Assembly (NCBI GenBank): GCA_012513605.1
Contig: JAAZBV010000089.1
Span: 1 to 61,665, forward strand
DNA from: Desulfatiglans sp.
GTDB taxonomy: Bacteria; Desulfobacterota; DSM-4660; Desulfatiglandales; HGW-15
Direction of reading: 5' to 3'
DNA length: 61,665 nt
In this document: positions 1 through 8,618 of the stretch, one piece after another
How positions within the stretch are numbered: position 1 is the stretch's first letter
Layout of the letters: each line of letters opens with the position of its first letter
Notes under the pieces: model-generated
Database searches by the model: none
The model's input: the letters and a program-made list of their open reading frames with translations, nothing else
What the model was told of the DNA's origin: nothing
Translations under genes and position numbers: made by a program

Positions 1-4
1 CCAT
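1..4 (-). CDS. 5' end of a gene running off the left edge
   Basis: Only the start of this gene is inside the window. On the minus strand an ATG lies at positions 4-2, preceded by a strong ribosome binding site (AAAAGGAGGACAAACC then ATG). The next codon begins with G. Nothing can be said about the product. Confidence 0.5.
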
Positions 5-366
5 AGGTTTGTCCTCCTTTTGCTTTTGGGAATTCGTTTTGTCTGGTAACTTAACGATCTCCCATAAGGAGGACTTTTTCAATATCAAAATTCATTAACT
101 AAAAACCGTTTTTGGACAAGAGTGATTCAATCATTTACATTATTAGTTCTCAATCAAAAGCATGTCGGGTTATTAACCCGATCTACCTGCTGACACCTTC
201 AAGGCTTCAGCATTTTTAAAAGGCAACAGCCTGACAAAATGGCAAGCAATTCAAGCACGGAATAAGAGTTTAAAAAAACTCTGTGATCTCCGTGTCCTCC
301 GTGGTGAAAACAGATATTGTATTTGAGAGCGAGACAGTGACACTCGCGAATGGCAGAGTTTTTGTA
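5..366. other. Intergenic region, divergent leader and repeat
   Basis: No gene is supported here. Positions 66-80 look like a ribosome binding site (aaggaggac) but no open frame follows. A small palindrome (cgggtt/aacccg) lies near 166-182. Positions 279-310 carry three tandem units of about nine bases (ctctgtgat, ctccgtgtc, ctccgtggtg), a motif I recognise as a common dispersed intergenic repeat in environmental bacteria. Confidence 0.5.
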
Positions 367-672
367 TTATTGATTTTTTTTAAGGTAAGCTATTGTTGCG
401 CCCCAGCCTGAGTAACCAGGATCAAGAATGAACCTTGCTACAAGGGGATGTTTCTCTAAAAGGGAATGAACGATCCTCCTTAATACACCCTTTCCCTTGC
501 CGTGGATAATGCGTACTTCATATATCTCTTTTTCCACGCAGGCATGTATGTATTCATCCACCACATCAGCGGCATCCTTTGGTGAAAAGGTGTGGAGGTC
601 TATTACGCCTTCTATGGGGAGTTCGATTATATCGTCATTTTCAATGTTATCGTTATCATCCATGTTATTCAA
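367..672 (-). CDS. Smr domain protein
   Basis: A 101-residue protein made almost entirely of one Smr (small MutS-related) domain. After an acidic N-terminus of about 17 residues it shows the family motifs: DLHTF near residue 25, HGKGKGVLR near 57 and the terminal GWGATIAYL. Smr domains bind nucleic acid and some have nicking endonuclease activity; small stand-alone Smr proteins are linked to DNA repair or to cleavage of mRNA on stalled ribosomes. No MutS2 or other repair gene is adjacent, so the actual role is open. The gene is alone on its strand, followed upstream (higher coordinates) by repeats and an ATPase remnant. The family is clear; the function is inferred only at family level. Confidence 0.88.
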   Translation of the reverse strand: MNNMDDNDNIENDDIIELPIEGVIDLHTFSPKDAADVVDEYIHACVEKEIYEVRIIHGKGKGVLRRIVHSLLEKHPLVARFILDPGYSGWGATIAYLKKNQ

Positions 673-710
673 GCACCTCGTTTATTCTGTAAAAATATTT
701 CATTCCACGG

Positions 711-762
711 GTAGGGGCACAGAGCTCTGTGCCCTCATGGGCACGCTGCGCCGTGCCCCTAC
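711..762. repeat. Nested palindromic repeat (GTAGGGGCAC type)
   Basis: Outer arms gtaggggcac (711-720) and gtgcccctac (753-762) enclose two inner palindromes, one at 715-734 and one at 739-758. The same gtaggggcac/gtgcccctac core recurs at 10798, 20559, 20626, 20735 and 31800. This is a dispersed REP-like or MITE-like element, not a gene. Its position after the Smr start region also allows it to act as a structured RNA element. Confidence 0.8.
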
Positions 763-806
763 AGGGCGTTGTGTAAATAATTCTAAAATGTCTACACATC
801 AAAAAC

Positions 807-830
807 AGGGGCGAAAAAATTATCGCCCCT
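807..830. repeat. Short inverted repeat (aggggcga/tcgcccct)
   Basis: Perfect 8-base arms aggggcga and tcgcccct separated by an A/T-rich loop. It sits immediately after the GTAGGGGCAC-type element and just downstream of the minus-strand ATPase remnant. It has the look of another dispersed intergenic repeat and could double as a transcript end. Confidence 0.6.
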
Positions 831-842
831 ATAAAGTGTGTT

Positions 843-1207
843 CTACTTTCTTGATCTGTACAGCCTCAAACTGTTCGAAACAACAGTAATGCTGCTCATG
901 GCCATTGCCAGCGCTGCCAGTATGGGATGAAGCTGCCGCAGAAAGATGGGTAAAAATTCAAGCGGGTACAAGGCCCCTGCTGCAACAGGTATTAGCGCCA
1001 CATTATAAAAGAAGGCCCAGAAGAGGTTCTGTTTAATAACACCCATTGTCTGCCTGCTTACCTTAAGGCCCATCTGTTTCAACCCTGATACTGCATCTTT
1101 CGCCTCCGGTTTTATTGTATCAGAGATGGTCACGCCAGTCTTTAACAGGATACCCTTCTTCGCACCCTTTCCTCTGCTGATATCCCCATCATAAATAACC
1201 AGTAGTT
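843..1207 (-). pseudogene. Multiply deleted P1B-type (copper/heavy-metal) ATPase remnant
   Basis: The last 60 residues are an intact C-terminus of a heavy-metal P-type ATPase: [12 protein letters not shown] followed by a membrane span and the [17 protein letters not shown] tail. Just before it the frame reads [22 protein letters not shown], which in intact enzymes lies about 100 residues earlier in the phosphorylation domain. Further upstream in the same open frame (to the stop at 1206-1208) is [11 protein letters not shown], which resembles the GxEKGILIKGG segment that follows the CPC membrane helix. The DKTGT phosphorylation site, the nucleotide-binding domain and the GDGxNDxPAL hinge are all missing. 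So three separated pieces are fused in one frame by at least two internal deletions. No proper start codon exists for the full frame (GTG at 1133 is the first usable one). It cannot be a working pump. Confidence 0.78.
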
Positions 1208-1329
1208 AAGTTAATGAGGAGGAAGTTATAAATAGAATTAATAAAGCTAATCAATGTGGCAGGGCCATAATTGGACGCTTTTTATTAAGCAGGCTAAATC
1301 AATGTCTTTTGGATCGTCTATAAACAGAA

Positions 1330-1683
1330 TCAGGCGATTATATCCAGAATAGTACCCAGCATCTGATCCTTTGTTTTGATAACAGAGAGGTTTGCCTCAA
1401 ACCCCTTTTGATCTACCATCATATCCGGGATCTCCTCGGCCAGTTCCACGTTTGAGTGCTGAGGTACTGTAATAGTGTCAGTACCGGACATTGCAAGCAG
1501 TTCACTTTCAAGTCCGACCTTGCTTATCTCCACCATTACATCTCCATTTTCACCTTCCAGATAGGCGGCGCGGCTTTTTAAAAAATTCTCTGAGCCTGCA
1601 TTGGCTATATTGTTGGCCTTTACATTAATGCCTGTTACATAGGCATTAAGGGCAGATATGGTGTTACCTATTGAAGAAATCAT
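1330..1683 (-). CDS. Orphan FlgC-like flagellar rod protein
   Basis: A 117-residue protein with the two terminal signatures of the flagellar rod/hook family. The N-terminus (TISALNAYVTGINVKANNIANA, shortened) matches the Flg_bb_rod motif with its ANNIAN core; the C-terminus (NVELAEEIPDMMVDQKGFEA) matches the FlgC-type C-terminal helix. The middle is much shorter than in FlgC (usually about 135-150 residues). No flagellar gene is nearby. The ribosome binding site is good (AAAGGAGGCAAAA then ATG). Such orphan FlgC-like proteins are known in Desulfobacterota, with no established function that I know of; axial export through a type III apparatus would be expected of the family, but this is inference. 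Confidence 0.75.
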   Translation of the reverse strand: MISSIGNTISALNAYVTGINVKANNIANAGSENFLKSRAAYLEGENGDVMVEISKVGLESELLAMSGTDTITVPQHSNVELAEEIPDMMVDQKGFEANLSVIKTKDQMLGTILDIIA

Positions 1684-1931
1684 TTTTGCCTCCTTTTATA
1701 ACCGAAGGGATTGCACCTGGTTATCCCAAATGAGTTGCCTTCATTATCATATCGACAAAATATTTGTCTTTCTTGAAAATTTTATTAATACAATCTGTTT
1801 TCTGGCCGTATTTTACAGGAACCAGCTGTTTTTCTTCATGGTTTTAGAAAGAAATCTTTTTACAAAAGGCAATAATATATGGTACTTAATTAAAAAAAGA
1901 GAGCTATCCTCCGGGTTCAGGCGATAATAGA

Positions 1932-2522
1932 ATGAAAAAAGGCAACAGATGGGATGATCACTATACAAAAAGGGCAAAGGAGGAAAACTGGCTTGCCCGT
2001 TCAGTGTACAAGCTTGAAGAGATTGACAGTAAGCAGCGCCTGATTAAAACGGGCGCGCGAGTAATGGACCTTGGTTGTTATCCTGGTTCATGGTCACAGT
2101 ATATACTTGAGAGGGTGGGGAAAAATGGCGAGGTTATAGGCCTTGATATAGAAATCCCCAAAAAAATCTCGGCACCCAATTTCAGGTTCATAAGGGGCGA
2201 TGCCCTTAATACAGACCCGGAGGCGCTTTTTAAGGAGACAGGCGAGATGGATCTCCTTTTGAGTGATATGGCGCCAAGTACGACCGGTAATAATACCACT
2301 GATTGCGCCCGATCCCTTGAGCTTTCAAACAGGGCCCTTGATATAGCAGTAAGGCTCCTCAAAAAGGATCATGATTTTTTGTGCAAGGTCTTTGAAGGAG
2401 AGGATTTTAAATATTTTAAAGAGAGAGTTTCAGAATATTTCGGGCAGGTAAGGCTTATAAGGCCATTGGCCGTAAGAAAAAGAAGCCGTGAAATTTATCT
2501 GCTCGGGATAAAAAGGTTATAA
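1932..2522 (+). CDS. rlmE: 23S rRNA 2'-O-methyltransferase RlmE (FtsJ/RrmJ)
   Basis: RlmE methylates the ribose of U2552 in the A loop of 23S rRNA, using S-adenosylmethionine, late in 50S assembly. At 196 residues it is close to the usual 205-210. The K-D-K-E catalytic tetrad of the family is visible: Lys in the N-terminal ARSVYKL segment, Asp in LLSDMAP, Lys in LCKVFEG and Glu in SREIYLL. The SAM motif reads [11 protein letters not shown], where most members have DLGAAPGGWSQ; the C-Y-P-G-S variant is unusual but keeps the key glycines. The gene leads a plus-strand run with yebC and ruvCAB, 25 bases before yebC. Its own ribosome binding site is weak. Confidence 0.93.
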   Translation: MKKGNRWDDHYTKRAKEENWLARSVYKLEEIDSKQRLIKTGARVMDLGCYPGSWSQYILERVGKNGEVIGLDIEIPKKISAPNFRFIRGDALNTDPEALFKETGEMDLLLSDMAPSTTGNNTTDCARSLELSNRALDIAVRLLKKDHDFLCKVFEGEDFKYFKERVSEYFGQVRLIRPLAVRKRSREIYLLGIKRL

Positions 2523-2547
2523 TAACAGTCTATTTAGGAGGCAACTG

Positions 2548-3294
2548 ATGTCCGGACATTCAAAATGGAGTACAATTAAACATAAAAAGGGCGCGGCTGA
2601 TGCAAAGAGGGGAAGGATATTTACCCGTCTTATCAAGGAAATTACCGTGGCCGCCAGGATGGGGGGCGGTGACCCAGACAGTAACCCCAGGCTGAGATCA
2701 GCAGTCCTTGCTGCCAAGGCGGAAAACATGCCCAAGGATAATATAGAAAGGGCGATCAAGAAAGGCACAGGGGAGCTTGAGGGTGTAAATTATGAAGAGA
2801 TGACATACGAGGGGTATGGCCCCGGCGGTGTTGCTATGCTTGTTGCATGTCTTACAGACAATAAAAACCGGACTGTTGCTGAAGTAAAATATATATTTGA
2901 CCGTCATGGCGGTAGCCTGGGTGAGCCTGGGTGCGTTGCATGGAAGTTTGATAAAAAGGGCATTATCTGTTTTGACAAGGATAAGGCAGAAGAGGAAAAG
3001 CTTATGGAGATCGCCCTTGATGCAGGGGCAGAGGATGTTAAGGAAGAGGATGATGGCTTTGAGGTTTTAACCGCTCCGAACGATTTTGAAACGGTTAAAA
3101 AGGCATTTGATGACGCCAAGTTGGAATACAGCAGCGCTGAGATAAGCATGATCCCCCAGATGACAGTAAGGCTTGAGGGTAAAAAGGCGGAACAGATGAT
3201 CAATCTGATGGAGGCCCTTGAAGAGAACGACGATGTTAACAATGTGTATGCCAACTTTGATATCCCGGATGAGGTCATGGAGGCAATAGGCTGA
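2548..3294 (+). CDS. yebC: YebC/PmpR family protein
   Basis: A 248-residue member of the YebC/TACO1 family, of normal length. The N-terminus ([20 protein letters not shown]) and the [14 protein letters not shown] segment are nearly invariant in the family. Members were first described as transcriptional regulators; the mitochondrial homologue TACO1 and recent bacterial work point instead to help with translation of proline-rich stretches. The ribosome binding site (AGGAGG, six bases from ATG) is strong. The stop codon overlaps the ruvC start by one base, so it is translationally linked to ruvCAB, the classical arrangement. Confidence 0.95.
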   Translation: MSGHSKWSTIKHKKGAADAKRGRIFTRLIKEITVAARMGGGDPDSNPRLRSAVLAAKAENMPKDNIERAIKKGTGELEGVNYEEMTYEGYGPGGVAMLVACLTDNKNRTVAEVKYIFDRHGGSLGEPGCVAWKFDKKGIICFDKDKAEEEKLMEIALDAGAEDVKEEDDGFEVLTAPNDFETVKKAFDDAKLEYSSAEISMIPQMTVRLEGKKAEQMINLMEALEENDDVNNVYANFDIPDEVMEAIG

Positions 3295-3776
3295 TGCTGG
3301 TGCTGGGGGTTGATCCCGGCTCTATAACTACCGGATACGGCATTGTAAGGAAAAATAATAACCTTTTTACCTGCATCACATCAGGGGCAATTGAGTCATC
3401 CGGCGATGTGCCATTTTACGACCGGATCTTTAAGATATTTGAGAAGATGGTCGAGCTTATGGAGCTTTATAAACCGGATGAAATGGCCATAGAGGATGTG
3501 TTTTTTGCAAAGAATGTTAAAAGCAGTCTGAAGCTTGGCCATGCAAGGGGAGCTGCGCTTATCGCGGCTGTTAAGTGTAACGTAAAGATATATGAATACA
3601 CCCCGCTTGAGATAAAACAATCGGTTGTAGGTTATGGCAGGGCAACAAAGGAGCAGGTCAGTTCAATGGTAAGGATGATCCTTAACCTCCCCTCAATCAA
3701 GAGGGCCGACACCACTGATGCCCTTGCAGCGGCAATATGCCACCTTAACTGGACAAGATATGAGAAGAAGATATGA
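3294..3776 (+). CDS. ruvC: Crossover junction endodeoxyribonuclease RuvC
   Basis: RuvC resolves Holliday junctions by symmetrical nicking, working with the RuvAB branch-migration motor. The 160-residue length is typical. Catalytic acidic residues are visible: Asp7 in GVDPGS, Glu in the IEDVFFAKN segment, and the C-terminal pair in KRADTTDALAAAICH. The DNA-binding loop YTPLEIKQSVVGYGRATKEQV is also characteristic. The start ATG shares one base with the yebC stop and the stop overlaps ruvA by four bases (ATGA), so the three are translationally coupled. Confidence 0.96.
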   Translation: MLVLGVDPGSITTGYGIVRKNNNLFTCITSGAIESSGDVPFYDRIFKIFEKMVELMELYKPDEMAIEDVFFAKNVKSSLKLGHARGAALIAAVKCNVKIYEYTPLEIKQSVVGYGRATKEQVSSMVRMILNLPSIKRADTTDALAAAICHLNWTRYEKKI

Positions 3777-4381
3777 TCGCTCACCTGAAAGGCTCTCTGT
3801 TAACCAAGGCAACCGACTCTGTTGTTATAGATATTAACGGGGTAGGCTATGAGGTTTTTGTCCCCCTTTCCACCTTTTATACACTGCCTGATGAACAGGG
3901 CAATGAGATAAGCCTCCAAATACACACCCATGTAAGAGAGGATGCATTTCTGCTTTATGGTTTTAAGACTATTATTGAAAAAAGGATATTCAGACTACTC
4001 ATTTCTGTTTCAGGTATAGGGCCAAAACTTGGCCTCAATATCCTTTCAGGTATAGGGCCTGATGCACTGTTAACAGCCATCGCACAGGGTGATGTGGTAA
4101 AGCTGCAGTCTATCCCCGGAGTCGGGAAAAAGACCGCTGAGAGGATCGCGCTTGAACTCAAGGACAAGGCAAGGCTGATCAGGCCTGATACTGATGATAT
4201 GCCACCAATAAAGGTTGCCTCCCATGAAGATAGATTGCTCAGGGATGATGCCATCTCAGCCCTTGTAAACCTGGGTTACACCCTTAAGGCCGCTGAAAAG
4301 GCGGTTGATAAGGCATTAACCGGGCCTGGTGAAAAGAGGCTTGAATTTATTATCACAGAGGCGCTAAGGGTGCTTGTCTGA
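3773..4381 (+). CDS. ruvA: Holliday junction DNA helicase subunit RuvA
   Basis: RuvA binds the four-way junction as a tetramer and loads the RuvB hexamers. The 202 residues contain the N-terminal OB fold ([17 protein letters not shown]), two helix-hairpin-helix motifs ([12 protein letters not shown] and [12 protein letters not shown]) and the flexible C-terminal domain III ([20 protein letters not shown]) that contacts RuvB. The start overlaps the ruvC stop by four bases, and ruvB follows after 20 bases. Confidence 0.96.
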   Translation: MIAHLKGSLLTKATDSVVIDINGVGYEVFVPLSTFYTLPDEQGNEISLQIHTHVREDAFLLYGFKTIIEKRIFRLLISVSGIGPKLGLNILSGIGPDALLTAIAQGDVVKLQSIPGVGKKTAERIALELKDKARLIRPDTDDMPPIKVASHEDRLLRDDAISALVNLGYTLKAAEKAVDKALTGPGEKRLEFIITEALRVLV

Positions 4382-4401
4382 TAATTACCTTATGGATTAA
4401 C

Positions 4402-5439
4402 ATGGACACAGATGATCAAAGAATAATAGACCCTGAACTGCATGATGATGAGATACCTGCGGAGACCAGTCTCAGACCCACCTGTTTTGAGGAATACATA
4501 GGCCAGACCGAGGTAAAGAGGAATCTGAAGGTCTTTATTGAGGCGGCAAAGGCGCGTTCAGATGCCCTTGATCATGTGCTGTTTCACGGTTCCCCCGGTC
4601 TTGGTAAGACCTCTCTTGCAAATGTAATAGCCATTGAACTTGGTGTGAATTTCATCAGCACATCCGGCCCTGTGATAGAGAGGCCCGGTGACCTTGCTGC
4701 CATACTTACAAGTCTCCAGCCAAGGGATGTGCTCTTTATAGATGAGATACACCGGCTCAACCATGTTGTGGAGGAGATACTCTACCCTGCAATGGAGGAT
4801 TTCCAGCTTGACCTTATTATAGGCCAGGGGCCATCAGCCCGCACCATGAAGATCCCGCTTAAACCCTTTACCCTTGTGGGTGCTACAACCCGCACAGGGC
4901 TTTTAACACCCCCATTAAGGGATAGGTTCGGGGTGATACAGCGCGTTGAGTTTTATACTGATGAGGAGCTTAAAAAGATTGTCACAAGGTCTGCCTCAAT
5001 CCTTGATATCCCTATCCAGGATGACGGCGCAATGGAGATAGCAAGAAGATCAAGGGGCACACCAAGGGTGGCTAACCGCATATTGAGACGGGTGAGGGAT
5101 TTTGCCCAGATTGATGGTGATGGTGTGATAACAAAAAAGATATCCATGCACGCCCTTAACATGCTTGATGTGGATGAGCTTGGCCTTGACAAGATGGACA
5201 GGAGCATCATGCTTACCATAATCAACAACTATGATGGTGGCCCCATAGGGCTTGACACCCTTGCAGCGGCTGTGTGTGAAGAAAAGGACACAATAGAGGA
5301 TGTGTATGAGCCCTTCCTTATACAGAAGGGCTTTATAAAGAGGACACCCAGGGGAAGAGTAGCTACAAGACCCGCCTACAGCCATTTCAAACTGGAATAT
5401 AAAGGCGATAAGGAAGAAGCGCAGAAAAGGCTTTTTTAG
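4402..5439 (+). CDS. ruvB: Holliday junction branch migration ATPase RuvB
   Basis: RuvB is the hexameric AAA+ motor that drives branch migration. The 345-residue protein shows Walker [10 protein letters not shown] near residue 64, Walker B FIDEIHRL near 115, and the sensor/arginine-finger stretch [17 protein letters not shown] near 165-180. The C-terminal winged helix ([18 protein letters not shown]) that binds DNA is present. It is the last gene of the yebC-ruvCAB unit; the glycosyltransferase follows after 22 bases and may be co-transcribed. Confidence 0.97.
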   Translation: MDTDDQRIIDPELHDDEIPAETSLRPTCFEEYIGQTEVKRNLKVFIEAAKARSDALDHVLFHGSPGLGKTSLANVIAIELGVNFISTSGPVIERPGDLAAILTSLQPRDVLFIDEIHRLNHVVEEILYPAMEDFQLDLIIGQGPSARTMKIPLKPFTLVGATTRTGLLTPPLRDRFGVIQRVEFYTDEELKKIVTRSASILDIPIQDDGAMEIARRSRGTPRVANRILRRVRDFAQIDGDGVITKKISMHALNMLDVDELGLDKMDRSIMLTIINNYDGGPIGLDTLAAAVCEEKDTIEDVYEPFLIQKGFIKRTPRGRVATRPAYSHFKLEYKGDKEEAQKRLF

Positions 5440-5461
5440 GTAGAAAGAGAGGACTTTTCCT

Positions 5462-6679
5462 ATGTTTGAAATGGAGGTCAACCCGGAAAAAATAGAAAGG
5501 GCAGACCTTGTTGTGGGTATCCCCTCCTGTAATGAGGCAGACACCATTGCCTACCCCACCCTTCAGGTGAGTATCGGGCTAAAAAAATATTTCGCTGACA
5601 AAAAGGCGGTTATTATCAACTGTGACAATAATTCCCCTGACAATACAAAAAAGACATTTTTAACGGCCCCTACTGATGTCCCGAAGATATATCTCTCAAC
5701 CCCCCCAGGGGTTCAGGGTAAAGGTAACAATTTATTTAACCTTTTCAGGAAGGTAAAAGAGCTCCGGGCAGAAGCAGTGCTGGTGGTGGATGCGGACCTT
5801 AAAAGCATAACACCCGAATGGATCAAATGCATGGGAGAGCCGCTGTTTAAAGGGTTTTCTTTTGTTACCCCTCTCTATGCAAGGCACAAGTATGACGGCA
5901 CCATTACAAACAGCATTGCATATCCCCTTTCAAGGGCGCTCTATGGAAAAAGGGTGCGCCAGCCCATTGGCGGGGATTTTGGATTCAGCGGAGACCTGGC
6001 CAGGATTTACCTTGAAACCGATATCCGGAATGACGCAGTTACAGGTTTCGGGATAGATATCTGGATGAGCACTATTGCCATGAACCAGCAGATCAGACTA
6101 TGCCAGTCTTTTATAGGCAGGCCCAAGGAGCACAGAAACAAAGACCTGTTTGAAACCATTTACCCGATGTTCAGGCAGGAGGTTGGGACAATATTTTCAC
6201 TGATTAAAAGGCTGCATCATAACTGGTACAGGGTGAAAAACAGTAAGCCTACTGCCATACACGGTTTTGGTTCATGGGAAACCGAGTTTCCCCCAAAGGT
6301 GGATATAGACACTGTAAGCCTGTTCAACTGTTTCCATGACGGGTTCAGGGAATATGATGAGGTGTGGAAAAAGAGACTCTCTTCGGATATCTTCGGAAAG
6401 CTTTATGAAATAAGGGAGATGACCATAAATGATTTTACCTTCCCGGTAGAGCTCTGGGCAAGGACACTGTATGACTGGGCAGTTGCATACAGGGATGCGG
6501 ATAATCCTGACCGGTTGATGGATGCACTTGTCCCCCTATACTTTGCCAAGACATTATCATTTATCAGGAAGACCGAAAAGATGACAACACAGCAGACAGA
6601 GGCGGCCATAGAGGAGGAGTGCATGGTTTTTGAATCTGTAAAACCCTATCTTGCAGGGAAGTGGGGGAAGAAAATATAA
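5462..6679 (+). CDS. GT-A glycosyltransferase related to mannosylglycerate synthase (GT78-like)
   Basis: A 405-residue soluble nucleotide-sugar transferase. The GT-A fold is shown by VGIPSCNEADTI (residues 18-29), the GKGNN loop (86-90) and the metal-binding DAD (110-112). The region after DAD (DLKSITPEWIKCMGEPL, then QPIGGDFGFSGD and GFGIDIWM) follows the order and wording I recall for mannosylglycerate synthase of Rhodothermus (DADITSFGPDWI, EQPLGGELLM, DWGIDTLY). Mannosylglycerate synthase makes the compatible solute alpha-mannosylglycerate from GDP-mannose and D-glycerate. The convergent neighbour is a glycerate 2-kinase, which would compete for the same acceptor. The donor and acceptor here are inferred, not shown; GT81 glucosyl-phosphoglycerate synthases are the alternative. 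The start has a GAGAGGAC ribosome binding site eight bases upstream. Confidence 0.72.
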   Translation: MFEMEVNPEKIERADLVVGIPSCNEADTIAYPTLQVSIGLKKYFADKKAVIINCDNNSPDNTKKTFLTAPTDVPKIYLSTPPGVQGKGNNLFNLFRKVKELRAEAVLVVDADLKSITPEWIKCMGEPLFKGFSFVTPLYARHKYDGTITNSIAYPLSRALYGKRVRQPIGGDFGFSGDLARIYLETDIRNDAVTGFGIDIWMSTIAMNQQIRLCQSFIGRPKEHRNKDLFETIYPMFRQEVGTIFSLIKRLHHNWYRVKNSKPTAIHGFGSWETEFPPKVDIDTVSLFNCFHDGFREYDEVWKKRLSSDIFGKLYEIREMTINDFTFPVELWARTLYDWAVAYRDADNPDRLMDALVPLYFAKTLSFIRKTEKMTTQQTEAAIEEECMVFESVKPYLAGKWGKKI

Positions 6680-6889
6680 GGGCGCAGGGCACAAGGCGCA
6701 GGGTGAAAAACAAAAAAGATAAGAAGACACATCCATCGTCGAATAAAGATATAACAGAACAAAAAGCTTAGGGCGCAGGGCGAATATATTTAAAGGCATT
6801 AACCTTTTAACTTGTTAACCTGTTCTCTTGAACCTTAAGTTTGAATCTTGAATCTTCAACCTTGCACCCTGCGCCTTGAGCCCTGTGCC
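6680..6889. repeat. Long-spaced inverted repeat between convergent genes
   Basis: The left arm (6680-6705, beginning gggcgcagggcac) and right arm (6865-6889, beginning caccctgcgcctt) are complementary over about 25 bases with two mismatches. A third partial copy (gggcgcagggc) lies at 6773-6783. The loop holds short direct repeats of the type 'ttgaaYctt' (6828-6863). The whole sits between the convergent glycosyltransferase and glycerate kinase genes, so it may also serve as a transcript end. It looks like a non-coding miniature element. Confidence 0.65.
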
Positions 6890-6940
6890 TGTTGGCCACC
6901 CCTGTCATCATCCACATCCACAAACCTGATGCCCATTTCC

Positions 6941-8302
6941 TTACCTGACAAAAACGAATCTCACATCCATCACATTTGTATTGGTTGGCCCTGTAATGAG
7001 CAGATCCCCTGTCTTTTTGAGGTAATGGTATGAATCATTACTGGCAAGGTATTCTGAAGCCCTGATCCCTGCCTTCTCTCCTCTTCTCAAGGTGAGGGGA
7101 TCAACTATTCCCCCTGCTGCATCTGTGGGGCCGTCATTACCGTCTGTCCCCCCGCTTAAAATAACAACCCTTTCAGCCATGTCATAGATATCGATTGCTG
7201 CTGCAAGGCAGAACTCCTGGTTTCTGCCCCCCTTTCCATTTCCTCTGATGGTTACTGTTGTCTCTCCACCTGAAATGATGCAGCATGGAGGCGCAATGGG
7301 CCTGCCTCTCTTTATGGCCTCACGGGCTATTGCGGTATGCACACAAGCAACATCCCTTGTTTCGCCCTCGATCATGGATGAGAGAATCAGGGTGTTATAT
7401 CCGAGCCTCCGGGCCTCTCTTTCAGCCACCTCAAGGGCAATCATGTTGCTGCCAATAATAAGGTTAAAGACCCTAGTAAAAATCACATCACCTTGTTTTG
7501 GGGTCTCCTCTATTTCTTTATCCAGCCCGGCCTTCAGGTGATCACGGATGGATGAAGGGATAATATCATTAAGCCTGTATTTTATAATTATACCTAAGGC
7601 ATCTTTAAAGGTGCTTTTATCCGGGACAAAGGGGCCTGATGCTATTACATCCATTTTATCCCCGACAACATCCGAAAGCATGAGGTTGATGGTTGTGGCA
7701 GGATAGGCAGCCCTTGCCATCTGGCCGCCCTTGGTTGCAGATATGTGTTTTCTTATGCAGTTTATCTCATCAATGCCTGCGCCGCAGTCCAGCAGCATTT
7801 GAGTGATTTTCTGTTTATGTTCAAGGGTAATGCCCTCCACTGGAAGAGGCAAAAGGGCAGAACCCCCTCCTGAAATAATGGAAAAGACAAGGTCCCTCTC
7901 CCCCGCCTTCATAATGATATCCATTATCCTTTTTGTCCCTGCGCGGCCTTTTTCATCAGGTACAGGGTGCCCTGCCTCTATTATACCGGTGTATAACAGC
8001 TCCCTGGTGAACCCATATTTAACAACAATCAAACCCTCTGTAATCCTGTTGCCAAGCAACTCTTCAAGGGCAGCGGCCATAGGTGCTCCGGCCTTTCCCC
8101 CTCCCACAAGAAATATCCTGTCAAATTTATTAAGATCAAAGCCATGTCTTTCCCCATTAGCCACAACAGTAAGGATATTACCTGAAAGGGTCAGCGCCCT
8201 CTTTATTGCATCATAGGGGTTAACGCTATCGATTGCAGCCTTAAAGCATTGTAATGCCTCTGATCTCATCTGTTTCAATATATTGTAATCTCTCTTTTCC
8301 AT
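6941..8302 (-). CDS. Glycerate 2-kinase (MOFRL/DUF4147 family)
   Basis: A 453-residue class II glycerate kinase, of normal length for the GckA/TtuD family. It phosphorylates D-glycerate with ATP, giving 2-phosphoglycerate. The N-terminal DUF4147 domain shows FDRIFLVGGGKAGAPMA near residue 65 and FSIISGGGSALLPLP near 145; the C-terminal MOFRL domain shows ISGGETTV, GRNQEFCLAAA and LSGGTDGNDGPTDAAGG. Older annotations call such proteins hydroxypyruvate reductase (TtuD), which biochemical work has largely corrected. The gene is convergent with the mannosylglycerate-synthase-like gene across the 6680-6889 repeat. No other glycerate-pathway gene is in view. Confidence 0.9.
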   Translation of the reverse strand: MEKRDYNILKQMRSEALQCFKAAIDSVNPYDAIKRALTLSGNILTVVANGERHGFDLNKFDRIFLVGGGKAGAPMAAALEELLGNRITEGLIVVKYGFTRELLYTGIIEAGHPVPDEKGRAGTKRIMDIIMKAGERDLVFSIISGGGSALLPLPVEGITLEHKQKITQMLLDCGAGIDEINCIRKHISATKGGQMARAAYPATTINLMLSDVVGDKMDVIASGPFVPDKSTFKDALGIIIKYRLNDIIPSSIRDHLKAGLDKEIEETPKQGDVIFTRVFNLIIGSNMIALEVAEREARRLGYNTLILSSMIEGETRDVACVHTAIAREAIKRGRPIAPPCCIISGGETTVTIRGNGKGGRNQEFCLAAAIDIYDMAERVVILSGGTDGNDGPTDAAGGIVDPLTLRRGEKAGIRASEYLASNDSYHYLKKTGDLLITGPTNTNVMDVRFVFVR

Positions 8303-8618
8303 AAAAGTCCTGTAAATGAAGTGAGCAAATGATGAAAAAATTGAAAATAACTAATCCCTTGACAACCAATTATGATTTCCATAGGTTAAAAAATAATAAA
8401 AGGTTATCTTTATTATATCAACAAATTAATTTCATAAACTTTTTAATCCTCTCAGATGATCTCCGGCAAGTATTGGAGCCATTTTTTTGAGGGGGGGTAC
8501 AAAATCTGATTTTTGTTTTTTCTGTATAAACAATCTGTTGGTTTATGTAGTTTACTGTAGCTTTTAAACCGGTCACACATCAATATTTATCAGATTCACG
8601 GATGAGGAGGTAATTAGC
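8303..8618. other. Intergenic, A/T-rich divergent promoter region
   Basis: No gene is visible. A TTGACA hexamer lies at 8359-8364 without a good -10 box. A run of seven G bases lies near 8492-8498. The ribosome binding site of the downstream NfeD-like gene (GAGGAGGTAATTAGC then ATG) closes the region. Confidence 0.4.

Noticed and set aside
6557-7033. Small open frames between the glycosyltransferase and glycerate kinase genes
   Set aside because: They lie in the inverted-repeat element and give Cys/Pro/Leu-rich low-complexity products.
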